From the NCBI RefSeq assembly GCF_017356015.1, contig NZ_JAFIQV010000028.1:43496-107495 (forward strand): a stretch of DNA of 64,000 nucleotides, written 5' to 3'. Below are positions 26,796 through 35,191 of the stretch, one piece after another. The translations under genes were made by a program, and so were the position numbers. Within the stretch, counting starts at the first letter, position 1; each line of letters starts with the position of its first letter. The notes beneath the pieces are model-generated. The model was not told the origin of the DNA, did not search any database, and saw only the letters and a list, made by a program, of their open reading frames with translations. Origin of the DNA: Azospirillum sp. SYSU D00513 (lineage in GTDB: Bacteria; Pseudomonadota; Alphaproteobacteria; Azospirillales; Azospirillaceae).

Positions 26796-27809
26796 CTACA
26801 TCGCCCCCGCCAGCGGCAGGTTGACCAGCAGGTTCTGCGGCTTCAGCCGCAGCCGGCGGTCGGGCGTCATGGCCATGCCGAGATAGACGGGGCGGCCGGC
26901 GATGTCGGCGCGCATGGCGGCGGGATCGTCGAAGTCCAGGCGGAACAGGGCGAGGATTCGGGCCAGCCGCTCCTCGCCGACCTCCTCGCCGTTGTAGAGG
27001 CCGTTCATGATCGCGGTCGCCTCGGCGTCGAGCCCGACGTGCCAGATCCAGCGCTCGTCGCGGATCTGCTGCACCGGCTGGATGCGCACCCGCGTTTGCA
27101 GGAAATGGGCGACCCACAGCTCCAGCACCCGGCACAGCGCGTCGAGCCCCGCCGAGGCGAAGGTGACGTCCAGCACTGTGTCGTGCCGTTCGTCGCGGTC
27201 CCAGTAGACGGCGTGGCTGGTCTCGTCGAGGATGTCCAGATCGACGCCGCGCGGCTGGGTTCCCGCCTCCACCACCAGCCGGCCGAGGTTGCCGAAGCCG
27301 CCGCTGGCGGCCAGCATCTCCACCGTCTCCCAGTCGGCGGCGCGGACCCGCCCGCCGTCCACGGACACCGCCTGCTGGCGGAACAGCATCTCGCCCGCCC
27401 GCGCCCTCAGGCCGGACGGCGTGCCGTCCAGGATGCCGCGCAGGATCGCGTGGACGAGCTGGTCGAGGAACAGCGCCGGCACGCCCCGCGCGCCCTCCCG
27501 GAAGATCCGCAGGTAGCAGCCCTCCAGCGTTCCCGCCGCCAGCAGCCGGTCGCGGAAGTCCAGCCAGACGGCCCAGTTCTCCCGCGCGTCCGCGTCGCGC
27601 AGGGCGTCGAGCCGCGCTCCCGTCACCGGACGCGCGGGGTCTTCCATCAGGGCGGCGTGGAGGGCCATTTCCTCGCGGCAGGCGTCCTCCGGCGGGCGCA
27701 TCTCCGGCCGCAGCAGGTAGGCGCGCAGGAAGTCCGGCGTGACCGCCAGCCGGCCGTCCGCGCCGCGCGCCAGCAGTTGGTAACCGGAGGCTTTCCAGAA
27801 ATCGGTCAT
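26796..27809 (-). CDS. DUF6352 family protein
   Basis: A 337-residue cytoplasmic protein beginning MTDFWKASGYQLLARGADG. This N-terminus and the segments LRAYLLRPE and IWHVGLDAEATAIMNGLYNG match a conserved uncharacterised family of alphaproteobacteria that I recall as DUF6352; the name is from memory. There are no transmembrane segments or catalytic motifs. The ATG at 27809 fits the family; the longer frame upstream is low-complexity. A tandem 13-base repeat lies 50 bases upstream. Confidence 0.75.
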   Translation of the reverse strand: MTDFWKASGYQLLARGADGRLAVTPDFLRAYLLRPEMRPPEDACREEMALHAALMEDPARPVTGARLDALRDADARENWAVWLDFRDRLLAAGTLEGCYLRIFREGARGVPALFLDQLVHAILRGILDGTPSGLRARAGEMLFRQQAVSVDGGRVRAADWETVEMLAASGGFGNLGRLVVEAGTQPRGVDLDILDETSHAVYWDRDERHDTVLDVTFASAGLDALCRVLELWVAHFLQTRVRIQPVQQIRDERWIWHVGLDAEATAIMNGLYNGEEVGEERLARILALFRLDFDDPAAMRADIAGRPVYLGMAMTPDRRLRLKPQNLLVNLPLAGAM

Positions 27810-27856
27810 GCGCGCGCAACCTTGGAGGGGGAGGGTGCCGGGGCTTCCACGCGGCT

Positions 27857-27895
27857 GGCCGCTTGGATCGGCCACTTGGATCGGCCGCTTGGATC
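27857..27895. repeat. Three tandem 13-base repeats
   Basis: The unit GGCCGCTTGGATC occurs three times head to tail (the second with A for G at position 5), followed by two looser GGATCGGCC-like copies up to 27925. It lies between the divergent DUF6352 and rlpA genes and could be a simple slippage array or a protein-binding array. Confidence 0.7.
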
Positions 27896-28080
27896 GGGCC
27901 CTGGGGATCGGCCCTAAAGATCGGCCTTCCGGCGCCTCCTGCCAACCGCCCCGAATGGGCGGGTTATGCCGCATCGGGAAGGGAATGGCGTGGCACCCCC
28001 AAGGCAGGGATTGCCCGCCGTGGGGGAACGCGAGCCCTCCGGCCGGCGTTTCCCTGAACCAACGAGCGAGGATGGAGAGC

Positions 28081-28635
28081 ATGTTGCCAACGCATATTTC
28101 CCCGGGCGGGATCCTGCCGAAGGCCATTGGTCTCGCGCTCTGCGCGGCCGCACTCGCGCTGCCGGCCGCCGCCCACGAGAGCAAGAAGGTGGAGGCGCCG
28201 CCCCTCCAGGTCGAGCAGACCGAGGACGGCGAGCCCGCCCTGGTCCATGAGGGCGAGGCCTCCTTCTATGGCAAGGGCTTCCACGGCAAGAAGACCGCGA
28301 CCGGCGAGCGCTTCGACCAGAACAAGGCGACCGCCGCCTCGCGCGAGCTGCCGCTCGGAACCAAGGCCACCGTGACCAACCAGGAGAACGGCAAGAGCAT
28401 CGACGTCATGATCAACGACCGCGGTCCCTATGTGGACGGGCGCGTCATCGACCTGTCGCAGGGGGCGGCCAAGAAGCTGGACATGATTGAGGACGGCGTC
28501 GCCCCGGTGCGGGTCGAGGCCGTTCCCTCCGAACAGCCGACCGAGAAGGCGAAGGAGAAGATCGAGAGCAAGGCCGAGGAGACGGCGGCCGAGAACCAGA
28601 CTGCCGAGAACCCCCAGCCCGGCACCCGGCAGTAG
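28081..28635 (+). CDS. rlpA: Septal ring lytic transglycosylase RlpA family protein
   Basis: A 184-residue secreted protein with a signal peptide (about residues 1-31, ending ALPAAAH) and a double-psi beta-barrel domain at about 55-140. The RlpA signatures are ASFYGKGFHGKKTATGERFD, the T-A-A-S-R-x-L-P-L-G-T segment, and INDRGPYVDGRVIDLS with the catalytic-type aspartate. RlpA proteins cleave naked peptidoglycan glycan strands at the septum. There is no lipobox cysteine and no SPOR domain; the C-terminal 45 residues are a lysine- and glutamate-rich tail. Start chosen at 28081 (GAGG nine bases before); 28072 is an alternative. Confidence 0.86.
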   Translation: MLPTHISPGGILPKAIGLALCAAALALPAAAHESKKVEAPPLQVEQTEDGEPALVHEGEASFYGKGFHGKKTATGERFDQNKATAASRELPLGTKATVTNQENGKSIDVMINDRGPYVDGRVIDLSQGAAKKLDMIEDGVAPVRVEAVPSEQPTEKAKEKIESKAEETAAENQTAENPQPGTRQ

Positions 28636-28666
28636 CCGGAGTGCCAGCCGGGTTGGTTGGCAGAGT

Positions 28667-29536
28667 TCAGGGCCGGGGCGGCGTGCGGCTGAAGCGGTTG
28701 CCCCGGTCCAGAACGCCCAGCAGGACGCCGAGGCCCCCGGTGGCCGCGTGGCGGGACCACAGGAAGGGGCGCAGCGCCTGCCGCGTCCCGAAGCCGCAGA
28801 CATGCACGCCGCGCCGGCCCAGCGCCTGAAGCCCCTCGCGGGCGACCTTCATCGGGTCGTCCGCGCCGGGGATCGATTCCAGGGCGAAGCCCGCACGCTT
28901 GCCGAAGTTGGTGCGGGTGGCGCCGGGGCACAGCACCAGCACGTCCACCGGCTTGCGCGCCAGCTCCGTCATCAGCGCCTCGCCGTAGGCCAGCACGAAG
29001 CTCTTGCTGGCGCTGTAGGTGCCGAGGAAGGGCACGGGCTGGAAGGCCGTGGTGCTCGACACCAGCAGCAGCCCGGCCCGCCGGCCGGCGACCGCCGCGC
29101 GCTCGATCATGCCGGGCAGCAGCGCGCGGGTCAGCACCGTGACCGCCACCACGTTCAGCTCCACCGTCGCGCGCTCGAATTCCGGCGTGTTCTCCAGCAC
29201 GGTGCCGAAGGAACCGACGCCCGCGTTGTTGATCAGCAGGTCGATCCCAAGCTCCTCGGCCCGGCCGATCACGGCCTTGCGGCCATCGTCGGTGGTGAGG
29301 TCGGCGGCCACCGTCTCCACCCGCCGCCCGGGGCGCTCAAGCTCCTGCCGCGCGGCGTCCAGGTCCTCGGCGTGGCGGGCGACCAGAAGCAGGTCCGTCT
29401 CGTCCGGCAGCGACCGGGCGAAGGCGGCCCCGATGCCCGAGGTGGCGCCGGTGATCAGCGCGAAGCGGTAGGGCCTGGCGGTGAAGGGGGCTGCACCCCC
29501 GGAGGCGCTGCTGCTGGAGGTGTGGCTCATGGGCAT
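28667..29536 (-). CDS. SDR family oxidoreductase
   Basis: A 289-residue short-chain dehydrogenase. The cofactor motif is TGATSGIG, followed by the structural LINNAGVGSFG and a catalytic S...YSASK arrangement (VSSTTAFQPVPFLGTYSASK), so it should be an active NAD(P)-dependent enzyme of the DltE/YqjQ-like group. The C-terminus has a hydrophobic region (LRPFLWSRHAATGGLGVLLG) that may touch the membrane. The start at 29536 has GGAAG upstream; an ATG two codons later is also possible. It is divergent from ribF. Confidence 0.87.
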   Translation of the reverse strand: MPMSHTSSSSASGGAAPFTARPYRFALITGATSGIGAAFARSLPDETDLLLVARHAEDLDAARQELERPGRRVETVAADLTTDDGRKAVIGRAEELGIDLLINNAGVGSFGTVLENTPEFERATVELNVVAVTVLTRALLPGMIERAAVAGRRAGLLLVSSTTAFQPVPFLGTYSASKSFVLAYGEALMTELARKPVDVLVLCPGATRTNFGKRAGFALESIPGADDPMKVAREGLQALGRRGVHVCGFGTRQALRPFLWSRHAATGGLGVLLGVLDRGNRFSRTPPRP

Positions 29537-29701
29537 GGCGGCGGTCTTCCGTTGCGCGGTTCTCGTTCCCTGTGACGGTCGGTCGATCCGCCGGGAAGTC
29601 AAGACCGGCCGGACGTCAGACCCGGTCGCGGCCGGGCGTCCAGGGGAACATTTACCGGGCGGCTCCGTCGTCCTATATAGTCGCCACCCGGCCGGGAGCC
29701 G

Positions 29702-29812
29702 GCCGTCATGGGGGCCTGCCCCCGAAGGCTATTGGGGCACGGCCCCGGACATGGTTCATCGGGGCACCGCCCCGACCCCAAGGGGGCGCACCGCCCCGAA
29801 AGGCAGCAAGGC
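29702..29812. repeat. G/C hairpin tract upstream of ribF
   Basis: A run of short complementary blocks of the type GGGGCACGGCCCC, GGGGCACCGCCCC and GGGGCGCACCGCCCC lies between the SDR and ribF genes. Each can form a small hairpin in DNA or RNA. Such tracts are common in Azospirillum intergenic DNA; no FMN riboswitch consensus was recognised here. Confidence 0.5.
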
Positions 29813-29818
29813 GCGCGC

Positions 29819-30757
29819 ATGCGAGTGTTCCGACACACGAACGACCTTCCGGCGGAGGTCCGCGGCGCCGTGGTGGCGCTCGGCAATTTCGACGGCGTGC
29901 ATCTCGGCCACCGGCATGTCATCGCCACGGCCCAGGGCATCGCGCGGGACCTCGGCGCGCCGGCCGGCGCCCTGACCTTCGAGCCGCACCCCCGCAGCGT
30001 CTTCCGCCCGGCCGACGCACCCTTCCGCCTGACCCCCTTCCGCATCAAGACCCGCCAGTTCGAGGCGCTGGGCCTCGACCTCGCCGTCGTGCTGCATTTC
30101 GACGAGAGCTTCCTGCAGCGCTCCGCCGAATCCTTCGTGGAGGAGGATCTGGTGCGCGGGCTCGGCGTGCGGCACGTCGTCTGCGGCTACGATTTCCTCT
30201 TCGGCCATGGGCGCAGGGGCAACGCGGAGCTGCTGAAGGCGCTCGGCGCGCGCCACGGCTTCGGCGTGACCGAGGTCGGGCCGGCGAGGGACGAGGCGGG
30301 CGGCGTCTATTCCTCCACCCGCGTGCGCGAGGCGCTCATCGCCGGCGACCCGCGCGAGGCGAGGCGGCTGCTCGGCCGCCCTTGGGAGATCGAGAGCCGC
30401 GTCGAGCACGGCGACAAGCGCGGCCGCACCATCGGCTTCCCCACCGCCAACCTGGAACTGCACGACTATCTCCGCCCGGCCTTCGGCGTCTACGCGGTCC
30501 GCGCCGGGCTCGACCAGGGGACCGGCACCGTCTGGCACGGCGGTGTCGCCAACATCGGCAACCGCCCGACCGTCGGCGGCACGGTGGCGCGGCTGGAGGC
30601 CCACCTGTTCGACTTCGACGGCGACCTCTACCACCAGCACCTGCGCGTCCAGCTCCTCGACTTCATCCGGCCCGAGCGCAAGTTCGCGAGCTTCGACGAG
30701 CTGAAGGAGCAGATCGCCCGGGACGCCGGGGCGGCGCGCGCGGCGCTGGCGGGGTAG
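29819..30757 (+). CDS. ribF: Bifunctional riboflavin kinase/FAD synthetase
   Basis: A 312-residue enzyme that phosphorylates riboflavin to FMN and adenylates FMN to FAD. The N-terminal nucleotidyltransferase domain shows GNFDGVHLGHRHVI and FEPHPRSVF, with the VYSSTRVREAL segment near 160; the C-terminal kinase domain has GDKRGRTIGFPTANL and ANIGNRPTV. Length and order are standard. The usual neighbour ileS is not present downstream; instead a leader-like region and a tiny gene follow. Confidence 0.95.
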   Translation: MRVFRHTNDLPAEVRGAVVALGNFDGVHLGHRHVIATAQGIARDLGAPAGALTFEPHPRSVFRPADAPFRLTPFRIKTRQFEALGLDLAVVLHFDESFLQRSAESFVEEDLVRGLGVRHVVCGYDFLFGHGRRGNAELLKALGARHGFGVTEVGPARDEAGGVYSSTRVREALIAGDPREARRLLGRPWEIESRVEHGDKRGRTIGFPTANLELHDYLRPAFGVYAVRAGLDQGTGTVWHGGVANIGNRPTVGGTVARLEAHLFDFDGDLYHQHLRVQLLDFIRPERKFASFDELKEQIARDAGAARAALAG

Positions 30758-30826
30758 GAGAGCGGCTGAGCCGCCACGAAGAATCCCCCTTGGCAGGTCG
30801 CGCGGGGCTGCGCTATGGTCCTCTCC

Positions 30827-30895
30827 ATGCTGCGCGACCGCTCCATCACGGGCACGCCCCGATATTTTAGCCGCTGGTTTTTCCCGGTGGCCTAG
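30827..30895 (+). CDS. Possible leader peptide
   Basis: A 22-codon frame, MLRDRSITGTPRYFSRWFFP followed by VA and TAG, rich in aromatic residues near its end (Y, F, W, F, F). It is followed 26 bases later by a strong hairpin and then by a 31-residue gene. The shape is that of an amino-acid-responsive attenuation leader, but no amino acid biosynthesis gene follows in this window. A second minimal frame, ATG-TGT-TGC-TGA, lies at 30906-30917. Both are inferred from arrangement only. Confidence 0.35.
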   Translation: MLRDRSITGTPRYFSRWFFPVA

Positions 30896-30921
30896 GATCG
30901 CGCACATGTGTTGCTGATACC

Positions 30922-30948
30922 AAAGCCGCCCGGACCCGAGGCGGCTTT
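30922..30948 (+). terminator. Intrinsic terminator or attenuator hairpin
   Basis: AAAGCCGCC and GGCGGCTTT form a perfect nine-base stem with a nine-base loop, directly after two very short frames. The T-run is short and followed by CGCGTTT, so termination may be partial, as in attenuators. Confidence 0.6.
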
Positions 30949-30981
30949 CGCGTTTCCGGCATCTGTCTTTCCGACGCAATC

Positions 30982-31027
30982 GACGAACTCGGTCCTCCGG
31001 ACGGCCTTCCAACCGAAGGAGTTCGTC
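30982..31027 (+). promoter_or_regulatory. Long-range hairpin covering a ribosome site
   Basis: GACGAACTC (30982-30990) is perfectly complementary to GAGTTCGTC (31019-31027), which includes the end of the AAGGAG ribosome site and reaches the ATG of the gene at 31028. In the RNA this stem would hide the start, suggesting control of translation. Confidence 0.5.
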
Positions 31028-31123
31028 ATGTTCGATTTCGACGTCGTCACCGGTCCCGTCCCCGCTCCGCGCAACGACAAGCCGGAGCAGGAAACGCCCA
31101 TGGAGGGAAAGGCCGCGGAGTGA
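31028..31123 (+). CDS. Small 31-residue protein
   Basis: The frame reads MFDFDVVTGPVPAPRNDKPE and continues to 31 residues, ending PMEGKAAE. It is not a recognised family. Evidence that it is real: an AAGGAG site at the right distance, a leader and hairpin arrangement upstream, and codon use like its neighbours. The protein is acidic and proline-rich, with no membrane segment. It could be a small regulatory protein or the last part of an elaborate leader. Confidence 0.5.
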   Translation: MFDFDVVTGPVPAPRNDKPEQETPMEGKAAE

Positions 31124-31203
31124 TCGCGGCTCGGGCGCTCCCCCTTTCCGCCCGCTGCGGGCAGGGGGGAGCGTCCACCGGCACTACGATGCAGTCCGAT
31201 ACA

Positions 31204-31241
31204 GTTCAGCCCGCTCCGGTTCAGCCCGCTCCGGTTCAGCC
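31204..31241. repeat. Tandem 15-base repeat at a gene's 3' end
   Basis: GTTCAGCCCGCTCCG occurs twice, followed by a partial third copy. On the minus strand each unit contains an in-frame TGA; the TGA at 31236-31238 ends the 566-residue gene, so repeat slippage would change its last codons little. Confidence 0.7.
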
Positions 31242-32936
31242 GGACTGCGTTTCCGCTTCCGCTTCCGCGCGCTTGCGGTCGGACAGCTCGATCAGGTCCA
31301 TCAGCTCGCTGCTCTTCCAGTAGCGCGACTTGCCGACCTCGCTGCGGACGGCGGCGAGCAGGCTGCCGACGAGTTCCGTCTCCTCCGGTGAGGACGGCCC
31401 GCCCCCGTTGAGCCGGTGGGTGAGCAGCCGCGTCATGCTGTGGCTGGTCGGCGAGATCCAGCCGCTGACCCTTTGGCCGAAGACGCCGCAGAGCGCGTCG
31501 ATGCGCAGGAGATGGTCCATGCGGTCGTCCAACGGTTCGGCATCGTCGAACTTCATGGCCCGTTCGACGTTGGCGCGCATCTCCTCCAGCAGCGTGTCGC
31601 GCCACTTCACGAGTTCGTAGGTCTCGTAGCCCATGTCGCCGGTCATCCCCTGCCAGCGCCACAGGAAGCGGTTCAGCCACACCACGTCCTCATGGTCCGA
31701 CACCGGCTGGCGCCGCGCCGCCGCCGCCTGGGCGGAACGCTCCAGGGCGATGCCGGCCACCCGCGACACCACGATCCTGGCGGCCATGCCCCAGCCGTTG
31801 CGGAAGGCCGGCTCGCTGCGGCGGTCCTCCATCAGGCCCGCGACGGTCACCGCCTCGATCAGCTCGTCCAACCGGTCCATCAGCGCCTCGATCCGGCCGC
31901 GCTCCTTGGCGCTGGGGCGGATGGCGGAGCCGGGGACACGCTCGTTCAGGCGCAGCACGGCGGTGAGCGCCGCCGACAGAGCGCGCAGCGTGCCGAGGAA
32001 ATGGGCCGTCAGCCCGGCGGTGACGGCGTCGCCCTTCCCGGGATCGACGCCGCTCTGCCGGATGTAGAGCGCCACCACGGCGTAGTTGCGCTTCACGTTC
32101 AGCACCGAGAGCGGCAGCAGCAGCGCCGCCGCCTCGGAATCCGGGCCGCGCTCGCGCAGTTCCGCCGTCAGGTCGAGCAGGCGGTCGGCGTGACGGTCAG
32201 CCTCCTGCCGGGCACCCTCCTGCCGGGCACCCTCCTGCCGGGCACCCTCCTGTTTGGCACCGCCGCCGGCGGGTGCCGGGAAGCGCGCCAGCGCCTCCGC
32301 CGTCCGCCGGATCGGCCCGTCGGCGTGGGCGAGGATGTCGCGCATGGTCTGGACCGTCCCCGCCTCGACCGGGGGCGCCTTCTCGAAAAAGGCCGCGAGC
32401 AGGCGGGTGCGGCGGGGCCGGTTGCGCGCCATGGCGGCCAGCAGCTCCTCCATCGCCTTGCGGTTGCCGGTGATGCCGTCCAGATGCTTCACCGCCCCGG
32501 CGCGCATGCGCTCCTTCAGGGCCACGGCCACCGGGTCGCGCATGGCGCGGTCGATGATCTCCCGCTGGGCCAGCACGTCCAGCTTCTCCTGCGCCTCGAC
32601 GGCCAGCAGGGGGAAGACGTCCCGGCTCAGCACCTCCCACAGGGCGCCGACGTCGAGCCGCTGGATCATCCCCGGCACGGAGGTGCCCGCGTGGTAGAGC
32701 GCCTCGTCGTCGATCAGGAAGGCTTCGAACAGGGTGGTGAAGAGGCGCCGGGCGCGGTTGGTGCGCTGGCGGTTCAGATGCTCGATGACATACTGGCGGA
32801 CGAGCTGGACGCGGCCCGCCGGCTCCCCGTCCATGCCCTCGATCTCGCTCAGCAGGTTGTAGACGAGACTCGCGGGCAGGCGCTCGACCAACTCGTTGAT
32901 CTTGAAGCGGAGTTCGTTGTCGGACTCGTCGTTCAT
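31236..32936 (-). CDS. Large helical hypothetical protein with QEGAR repeats
   Basis: A 566-residue soluble protein of no recognised family, predicted to be almost wholly alpha-helical. Its N-terminus (ELRFKINELVERLPASLVYN) is well ordered. Near residues 228-246 there are three to four copies of Q-E-G-A-R, encoded by a perfect 15-base tandem array at about 32205-32262. The central part (about 270-470) has long helices and no nucleotide-binding motif. There is no signal peptide. It is transcribed alone, with the phosphoribosyltransferase gene upstream on the same strand. Clear codon bias across the whole length makes it a real gene. Confidence 0.78.
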   Translation of the reverse strand: MNDESDNELRFKINELVERLPASLVYNLLSEIEGMDGEPAGRVQLVRQYVIEHLNRQRTNRARRLFTTLFEAFLIDDEALYHAGTSVPGMIQRLDVGALWEVLSRDVFPLLAVEAQEKLDVLAQREIIDRAMRDPVAVALKERMRAGAVKHLDGITGNRKAMEELLAAMARNRPRRTRLLAAFFEKAPPVEAGTVQTMRDILAHADGPIRRTAEALARFPAPAGGGAKQEGARQEGARQEGARQEADRHADRLLDLTAELRERGPDSEAAALLLPLSVLNVKRNYAVVALYIRQSGVDPGKGDAVTAGLTAHFLGTLRALSAALTAVLRLNERVPGSAIRPSAKERGRIEALMDRLDELIEAVTVAGLMEDRRSEPAFRNGWGMAARIVVSRVAGIALERSAQAAAARRQPVSDHEDVVWLNRFLWRWQGMTGDMGYETYELVKWRDTLLEEMRANVERAMKFDDAEPLDDRMDHLLRIDALCGVFGQRVSGWISPTSHSMTRLLTHRLNGGGPSSPEETELVGSLLAAVRSEVGKSRYWKSSELMDLIELSDRKRAEAEAETQSG

Positions 32937-33082
32937 CGCTGGGCGGCCGCCGGAGTGGAGAGGGCTCGTGCTGCTGGTCTTACGAATTAAAGATTAATTT
33001 TGGCGTAACGGAACGCGAAGGGCGCCCCTTGCCGCAGCGGGAGACGCCCTTCGGAAGGCGGAACGGCTCCGCGGACGGGGTA

Positions 33083-33580
33083 TCAGGCGCCGCGGTGCTT
33101 CTTGGCGATGGGCTGCGAGAATTGCAGCTCGATGTCCCAGGGGAAATGGATCCAGGTGTCCTGGCTGACCTCGGTGATGAAGCTGTCGACCAGGGGCCGT
33201 CCGGCGGGCTTGGCGTAGATGGTGGCGAAATGCGCCTTGGGCAGCATCTTGCGCACGATGATCGCCGTCTTGCCGGTGTCCACGAGGTCGTCGATGATCA
33301 GCCAGCCGGCGCCTTCGTCGGCCGCGGCCGCCTCGGTGCCCTTCAGCACCATCGCCTCGCGCTGCTGCTGGTGGTCGTAGCTCGACACGCAGACCGTGTC
33401 GATCAGGCGGAGTTCCAGCTCGCGCGCGATGATCGCCGCCGGCACCAGCCCGCCGCGGGTGACCGCGACGATGCCCTTCCAGGGTTCCTTGTCGATGAGG
33501 CGCCAGGCCAGCGCCTTGGCGTTGCGGTGCAGTTCTTCCCAGGAAACCGGGAAATGCTTGTTGGAAGAGGATTCGGACAC
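33083..33580 (-). CDS. gpt: Xanthine-guanine phosphoribosyltransferase
   Basis: A 165-residue purine-salvage enzyme that joins xanthine or guanine to PRPP. The PRPP-binding motif is WLIIDDLVDTGKTA at about residues 90-103, and the N-terminal half carries the VAVTRGGLVPA loop typical of Gpt. The GTG start at 33580 follows GGAG at nine bases; the upstream extension of the frame has no family similarity. It lies next to tRNA-Arg, which is on the other strand. Confidence 0.92.
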   Translation of the reverse strand: MSESSSNKHFPVSWEELHRNAKALAWRLIDKEPWKGIVAVTRGGLVPAAIIARELELRLIDTVCVSSYDHQQQREAMVLKGTEAAAADEGAGWLIIDDLVDTGKTAIIVRKMLPKAHFATIYAKPAGRPLVDSFITEVSQDTWIHFPWDIELQFSQPIAKKHRGA

Positions 33581-33782
33581 GTCGTGGCACTCCGCATGAG
33601 CGTTTCGCCGCTTATAGCCCAAGCGCGGAGCCCCCGGCAATCCACAGGGCATGGATGCGGCGGGCGGGCTTTGTCCGCAAGGGATGAAAAAAGCGCTTGC
33701 GCGGGGCGGCGGCTTGCGACTAATTTGCGGCACCTTGCTGGACGGCACCGCCGCCCGGCAAGAGCAAGGCCGAAGGCCGGAT

Positions 33783-33859
33783 GCACCCGTAGCTCAACTG
33801 GATAGAGCACTGGACTACGAATCCAGCGGTTAGGAGTTCGAATCTCTTCGGGTGCGCCA
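33783..33859 (+). tRNA. tRNA-Arg (anticodon ACG)
   Basis: Seventy-seven bases with acceptor GCACCCG/CGGGTGC, discriminator G and encoded CCA. The D arm is AGCTCAACTGGATAGAGC, the anticodon loop CTACGAA gives anticodon ACG, and the T arm is AGGAG-TTCGAAT-CTCTT. The ACG anticodon would be edited to ICG by TadA and read CGU, CGC and CGA. Confidence 0.97.
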
Positions 33860-33877
33860 CTCCTGCTTTCAGACGAC

Positions 33878-33903
33878 AAAAGCCGCCACGAGGCGGCTTT
33901 TTT
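33878..33903 (+). terminator. Intrinsic terminator after tRNA-Arg
   Basis: AAAAGCCGCC-ACGA-GGCGGCTTTTTT is a nine- to ten-base stem with a run of six T, 18 bases after the tRNA. A textbook rho-independent terminator on the plus strand. Confidence 0.9.
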
Positions 33904-33967
33904 GTTGCCCGGATTTCCGTGAGGGCCGGTCTTTCCTCCGGCCCCTCCTTTACTTGGCGAAACGGTC

Positions 33968-34255
33968 CTAGGCGTCGGCGGTGCGCTCCACCGGGTCCTT
34001 GGCGGCCTCGATCTTCGCGGCCTCCAGGGCGGCGGCGCGGGCGGCGCTCCCCGATGTCCAGAGTTCCTCGGGCGGTCCCTTCCTGATCTTCAGAAGCACC
34101 GCCGTGCTGGTGCGGTGGTTCGCCGTCTCGGCGGCGGCGTCGATGGCGTCGGCGACGGCGTCGCGTTCGCTGAGATAGGGGCCGTGGGTCTCGTTGCCGA
34201 CATCCACGAACCACTTGTCCACCCGCTTGGTGACGAAGAAATCGACTCGGGCCAT
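33968..34255 (-). CDS. DUF2188-like small protein
   Basis: A 95-residue protein whose first 60 residues match the DUF2188 pattern: a strand with F-F-V-T, then W-x-V-x-x-x-G, then SERDAVADAIDAAAETAN, in which a helix follows the strands. Family function is unknown; members look like small single-domain proteins with a ubiquitin- or dsRBD-like fold. The C-terminal 35 residues form an alanine-rich helix. A GAGGAGG site precedes the ATG. Confidence 0.7.
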   Translation of the reverse strand: MARVDFFVTKRVDKWFVDVGNETHGPYLSERDAVADAIDAAAETANHRTSTAVLLKIRKGPPEELWTSGSAARAAALEAAKIEAAKDPVERTADA

Positions 34256-34391
34256 GTTGCCCTCCTCACGCTGCTCGGTCTGTCTTGCGGTCCGGACAGC
34301 CTAGAGCAGCCATCCCCCACAGTGGCCCGCGCGGAGTGGGTAAGGGCTGGTGCGGAAGAGTCCGCCATCCCCGCCCCCCATGCCGAAACGC

Positions 34392-34610
34392 TTATCCTTT
34401 CGGTTCCGAAACCGTCCGCATGCGCTGCCGGACGAGCATCCAGGACAGGGACAGCCCCGCCCTTTCCGCGCAGCTGAAATGCCACGGGCGCTCGCGCGCG
34501 TCCCCGCTCCAGCGCGGTTCGCCCGCCCGCAGCAGCCGGCCACAATGGCAGCAGACCGTCCGCACCACCCTCGCCGCAGCCTCGTTCCCCTGCTGTCCGA
34601 CTGCATCCAT
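34392..34610 (-). CDS. Small zinc-ribbon-like hypothetical protein
   Basis: A 72-residue protein from an ATG at 34610, which is preceded by a strong GGGGAG site. It contains a C-x-x-C (CCHCGRLL) and, about 23 residues on, an H-x-x-C (WHFSCAER), enough to bind one zinc ion. No family is recognised. It stands alone. The longer frame upstream has no supporting features. Confidence 0.55.
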   Translation of the reverse strand: MDAVGQQGNEAAARVVRTVCCHCGRLLRAGEPRWSGDARERPWHFSCAERAGLSLSWMLVRQRMRTVSEPKG

Positions 34611-35191
34611 CGTCCGGCTCCCCTGTCTTTCCGTTTCTTCCCGCCCCCGCGATGCAGTATGGAATCGCGGCATCCTCCGGTGAAATCCGCGAAGGGGCAG
34701 GGAAGGGGTGGTTCCGCCCCGCGGGGCTATACCCGAGGGCATAAAGGGTGCCCCGCCGGCTGGCCGGAGCCCCGGAAAATGGCGGAATCCCTAAGCTTCC
34801 GCCGCAGTGCCGGACCCGGCGGCGATGCCGGGCCGGAGGCACTCGCCGTTGCCCTCTGTTGCGCGGCGGCGACACTTCCAAGGCTGGGAAAGCCCCCGCC
34901 GGAGGCTTGCGGCGGGGGAGCCGCGCGGAGCCGGAACCCGCGCCCCACAAGCGGTCTTGTCCGCGTCGCGGCATGGTGCCGGTGGGGCGTGCCGTGGTCG
35001 TCCGGCCACGCCGGAGTCCGTGCGGCAACGCTCCGCATTGCGGGTGTAACGCATTGTTTTGATTGGGATTGTGGTGGCTCTCCGGTCTCAATCTGACCAC
35101 AGCCTTTTTCATATCTGGTTAACCATCCGGGCCTAGGTTCCGCCGCCGTCGCTGCACCGCCGCACGCATCCGGAATTCTAGGCCTTCCACC
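34611..35191. other. Intergenic, one strong hairpin, no gene seen
   Basis: In 580 bases between divergent genes no frame has coding character. CCCCCGCC (34893-34900) and GGCGGGGG (34911-34918) form a perfect eight-base stem. An AT-richer stretch at 35040-35130 (ATTGTTTTGATTGGGATTG, then TTTTTCATATCTGG) is the likely promoter region of the gene at 35192. Confidence 0.5.

Noticed and set aside
29702..29812. FMN riboswitch before ribF
   Set aside because: The short GGGGC/GCCCC hairpins do not follow the conserved RFN element sequence.
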